Shown: one piece after another, positions 61,379 to 64,000 of the stretch
Numbering within the stretch: the first letter of the stretch is position 1
Layout: every line of letters begins with the position of its first letter
Source of the DNA: Mycobacteriales bacterium
GTDB lineage: Bacteria; Actinomycetota; Actinomycetes; Mycobacteriales; CADCTP01
DNA length: 64,000 nucleotides
NCBI GenBank assembly: GCA_035995165.1
Contig: DASYKU010000008.1
Location: forward strand, 1 to 64,000
Direction of reading: 5' to 3'
Made by a program: the position numbers and the translations under genes
Notes under the pieces: generated by a model
Told to the model about the DNA's origin: nothing
The model's database searches: none
The model's input: only the letters and a program-made list of their open reading frames with translations

Positions 61379-63376
61379 GTGGATCATTCACCGGTGACCA
61401 ACAGCCCGCCTTCTGACGACCTGGCGGCCAAGGTCGAGACGGCCGCACCGGGTCTCGAGGACTTCCCGGCGGCGACGCCGGCAGCTCCGTCCGTGTCTTC
61501 GCCGTTTCCGCCCATCGGCGACTACGGGTTTCTCTCCGACTGCGAGACCACCGCGTTGGTGGCGCCCAACGGCGGAGTCGAGTGGATGTGCGCGCCGCGG
61601 ATGGACTCGCCGAGCATCTTCGGCGCGCTGCTCGACCGCGGTGCGGGCTACTTCCGCATGGGGGCGGCCGAGGCCGAGGTCCCGCACGACCGGCGCTACC
61701 TGCCGGGAACGCTCGTACTGGAGACGAGCTGGAACGTCGGCGAGGGCTGGCTGATCATCCGCGACGCGCTGATCATGGGCCCGTGGCGGGACAGGGATCC
61801 GGAACAGTCGAAATATGACCGGCCGCCGACGGACTACGCCGCTGCCCAGATGCTGGTACGCACCGTGCGGTGCGTGAACGGCGAAGTGCAGTTGCTGATG
61901 GAGTGCGAGCCGGCGTTCGGGTACGGACTGCGGCGGGCGAGCTGGCAGCACACCGACGCCGGCTACCACCAGGCGGTGGCGACGGCCGAGGACGACGGCG
62001 ACCTGCCGCTCACGCTGACCACCGACCTCCGGCTGGGATTCGAGGGGCCGCGCGCGGTGGCGCGAACGCTGCTCAAGGAGGGCGAGACCCGGTTCTGCGT
62101 GCTGTCGTGGGGTGCCTCCAAGCCGCCGAAGACGTACAAGGCGGCGTACAAGCGGCTGAACTGGACCGCGCACCACTGGCAGCACTGGCTGGCGGGCGGA
62201 CGGATCCCGGATCATCCGTGGAAGTCCCACCTGGCCCGCAGCGCGCTGACACTCAAGGGCCTCAGCTATGCCCCGACCGGAGCGATCGCCGCCGCCGCGA
62301 CGACCTCCCTGCCGGAGACGCCGGGCGGTGAGCGCAACTACGACTACCGGTACAGCTGGATCCGGGACTCGACGTTCGCGCTGTGGGGGCTCTACACGCT
62401 GGGCTTCGATTGGGAGGCCACGGACTTCTACCACTTCATCACCGACGTGGCCGAGCGCGACGGTGACCTGCAGATCGTCTACGGCATCGACGGCCGGCGG
62501 GACCTGCCCGAGAAGCAGCTGCCGCACCTGCAGGGGTACGAGGGTGCCCGACCGGTGCGGATCGGCAACGAGGCGTACAGGCAACGGCAGAACGACGTCT
62601 GGGGCGCGGTGCTCGACTCGGTCTACCTCCACACGCGCTCCCGCGACCGGCTAGACGACCGGGTCTGGCCGATGCTGCGCCGGCAGGTGGAGAACGCGAT
62701 CCGGCACTGGCAGGAGCCTGACAGCGGTATCTGGGAGATCCGGGGCGAGCCGCAGCACTTCACCTCCTCGAAGGTCATGTGCTGGGTCGCGGTCGACCGG
62801 GGCACTCGGCTCGCCCGGTTGCGTGAGGATTGGGATCTGGCCCGGCGGTGGCAGGCGACCGCTGACGAGATCCGCGCTGATGTGCTGGCCAACGCGGTGG
62901 ACGAGCGAGGGGTGATCACCCAGCACTACGACACCGACGCCCTCGACGCGTCGATGCTGCTGGTGCCGCTGCTGCGGTTCCTGCCGCCGGACGATCCGCG
63001 GGTGCACGCGACCGTGCTCGCGATCGCGGACGAGCTGACCGACCAGGGCCTGGTGCTGCGGTACCGCACCAAGGAGATCGACGACGGCTTCAGTGGCGAG
63101 GAGGGCACGTTCACGATCTGCTCGTTCTGGCTGGTCTCGGCGCTGGCCGAGATAGGCGAGCACGATCGCGCGCGGACGCTGTGCGAGAAGCTGCTCGGGT
63201 ACGCGAGCCCGTTGCTCCTCTACGCCGAGGAGCTGGATCCGCGCACCGGGCGTCATCTCGGCAACTTCCCGCAGGCGTTCACGCACCTCGCGCTCATCAA
63301 CGCCGTGATGCACGTGATCCGGCTGGACGAGAGCGTCGCGATGGAGGCCGAGGGAAACCGGCGGCCGGGGGCCTGA
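61379..63376 (+). CDS. glycoside hydrolase family 15, trehalase/glucoamylase type
   Basis: 665 residues. The N-terminal beta-sandwich starts PIGDYGFLSDCETTALVAPNGGVEWMC. The (alpha/alpha)6 barrel holds ERNYDYRYSWIRDSTFALWGL with the catalytic acid region, and EEGTFTICSFWLVSALAEIG with the second Glu. Members in mycobacteria are trehalases; glucoamylases look alike. Cytoplasmic. GGGGG lies 6 nt before GTG 61379; ATG 61361 is a possible start. Confidence 0.92.
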   Translation: MDHSPVTNSPPSDDLAAKVETAAPGLEDFPAATPAAPSVSSPFPPIGDYGFLSDCETTALVAPNGGVEWMCAPRMDSPSIFGALLDRGAGYFRMGAAEAEVPHDRRYLPGTLVLETSWNVGEGWLIIRDALIMGPWRDRDPEQSKYDRPPTDYAAAQMLVRTVRCVNGEVQLLMECEPAFGYGLRRASWQHTDAGYHQAVATAEDDGDLPLTLTTDLRLGFEGPRAVARTLLKEGETRFCVLSWGASKPPKTYKAAYKRLNWTAHHWQHWLAGGRIPDHPWKSHLARSALTLKGLSYAPTGAIAAAATTSLPETPGGERNYDYRYSWIRDSTFALWGLYTLGFDWEATDFYHFITDVAERDGDLQIVYGIDGRRDLPEKQLPHLQGYEGARPVRIGNEAYRQRQNDVWGAVLDSVYLHTRSRDRLDDRVWPMLRRQVENAIRHWQEPDSGIWEIRGEPQHFTSSKVMCWVAVDRGTRLARLREDWDLARRWQATADEIRADVLANAVDERGVITQHYDTDALDASMLLVPLLRFLPPDDPRVHATVLAIADELTDQGLVLRYRTKEIDDGFSGEEGTFTICSFWLVSALAEIGEHDRARTLCEKLLGYASPLLLYAEELDPRTGRHLGNFPQAFTHLALINAVMHVIRLDESVAMEAEGNRRPGA

Positions 63377-63492
63377 GGAAGGCTCGGCGCGGCGACGTGG
63401 GGTGGCGTGGGCCCCCGGTAGTTTCAGCGGATGATCGTGCACCGGGACCGGACCGGCGACGCGGGCACCGTCGAGCCGGCGCGCGGCTGAGC

Positions 63493-64000
63493 GTGGACCG
63501 GCGCCGGCTGAGTTCCGCCTCGCTGCGGGTCGTCCTTGCGGTCGAGGATGTGCTGCACGCGGGCGTGGTCGCGCTGGCGGGGCTGCTCGGTCGGCGGGAC
63601 GTCACCGTGTTGCCGTTCATCGGGTCGGGTACGCCGCAGCGGGTGCACGCGCGGGGCCGGGTCGTACTCGGCCCGACGGTGCCGTCCGCCGCGGCCGAAC
63701 TGGTCCGTACTGCGATCGCCGTGGACGCGGTTGACGCCGGCAACGACGTCCTGCCCGCGGTCGGTCCGGCGCGTGCCGGGGATGAGCCGCGAGCGGCGGG
63801 CACGGTGAGCGCGGCCGGCTACGCCAACCCGGCGAAGCCGGCGAGTGCAGGCAACCCGGCGAAGCCGGCGAGCGCAGGCAACGACGCGGCCGCTGCTCGC
63901 CCCTCGGCGGGAGCCGGGACCAGCGATACCGGTTCGGCCGGGCCCACGGGCGGAGGTCATGACACGGGTTCCGCCAGCGCTTCGGCCCCGGCGGAGCCGG
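63493..64000 (+). CDS. App1/DUF2183-like protein, 3' end outside window
   Basis: 169 residues visible. SSASLRVVLAVEDVLHAGVVALAGLLG and VTVLPFIGSGTPQRVHARGRVVLG follow the N-terminus of App1-type phosphatidate phosphatases (VxpYxGyGt, GRVLL). The later part turns into a low-complexity Ala/Pro/Gly/Ser run with two NPAKPASAG repeats (63828-63881) where the family normally continues with domain sequence. The catalytic part, if present, lies beyond base 64000. No ribosome site before GTG 63493. Confidence 0.6.
   Translation, partial: MDRRRLSSASLRVVLAVEDVLHAGVVALAGLLGRRDVTVLPFIGSGTPQRVHARGRVVLGPTVPSAAAELVRTAIAVDAVDAGNDVLPAVGPARAGDEPRAAGTVSAAGYANPAKPASAGNPAKPASAGNDAAAARPSAGAGTSDTGSAGPTGGGHDTGSASASAPAEP

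Overview
The window is very GC-rich DNA with frequent GTG starts, dense codirectional blocks with 1-11 bp overlaps and almost no spacer. It is the chromosome of an actinomycete. From about 11 kb to 53 kb the gene order follows the locus known in Mycobacterium tuberculosis from Rv2689c to ideR: TrmA-like RNA methyltransferase, APC permease, two TrkA/Ceo proteins, DUF3159, OB-fold protein, hydrolase, DUF3710, dut, DUF4193, cei, suhB, ppgK, sigA, DUF3039, sigB and ideR. Genes absent from that reference order are inserted between the anchors. The genus cannot be fixed from the sequence alone. No tRNA, rRNA, CRISPR array, insertion sequence or riboswitch was seen.

Layout. 0-4.3 kb: the 3' part of a fatty-acid oxidation dehydrogenase, a membrane-anchored unknown protein and an OmpR-type two-component system. 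4.3-6.1 kb: a decayed island with fragments of regulators on both strands and several strong palindromes. 6.3-11.1 kb: a D-xylose-type ABC importer (binding protein, ATPase, permease) followed by its ROK repressor, with a matching operator over the promoter. 11.1-29.3 kb: the conserved core described above, ending in the principal sigma factor. 29.5-33.3 kb: an ESX-type module with a WXG-fronted papain-fold toxin and its Imm35-like immunity protein. Two paralogous zinc-ribbon genes flank the pair, a nine-copy degenerate repeat lies beside it, and a second small WXG protein operon follows. 33.5-39.6 kb: a helicase, a YihY membrane protein, DUF3039, an XRE regulator, DUF3099, a HhH-GPD DNA repair protein and a thioesterase. 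39.6-45.3 kb: a MarR/YceI divergon with a duplicated operator, a methyltransferase, cysteine dioxygenase behind a probable leader peptide, DUF1684, dtd and a MerR protein. 45.3-53 kb: sigB behind an ECF-type promoter, a Pat-type acetyltransferase paired with an AcuC deacetylase, a lipoprotein, a sulfurtransferase and ideR. 53-64 kb: an S9 peptidase, the glutamate synthase small subunit, a DUF4192 fragment and an unknown gene that share one promoter motif, a family A DNA polymerase, a GH15 trehalase-like enzyme, and the start of an App1-like gene.

Regulatory themes. Several starts lack a Shine-Dalgarno sequence and instead have a TANNNT box 6-7 nt before GTG or ATG, which fits leaderless mRNAs. 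Two genes are followed by tandem copies of their own 3' ends including the stop codon. The observations most worth following up are the toxin module with its repeat array, the cysteine dioxygenase leader peptide, the paired GTCCACAG promoter element, and a LuxR gene apparently split by a 1.6-kb inversion.
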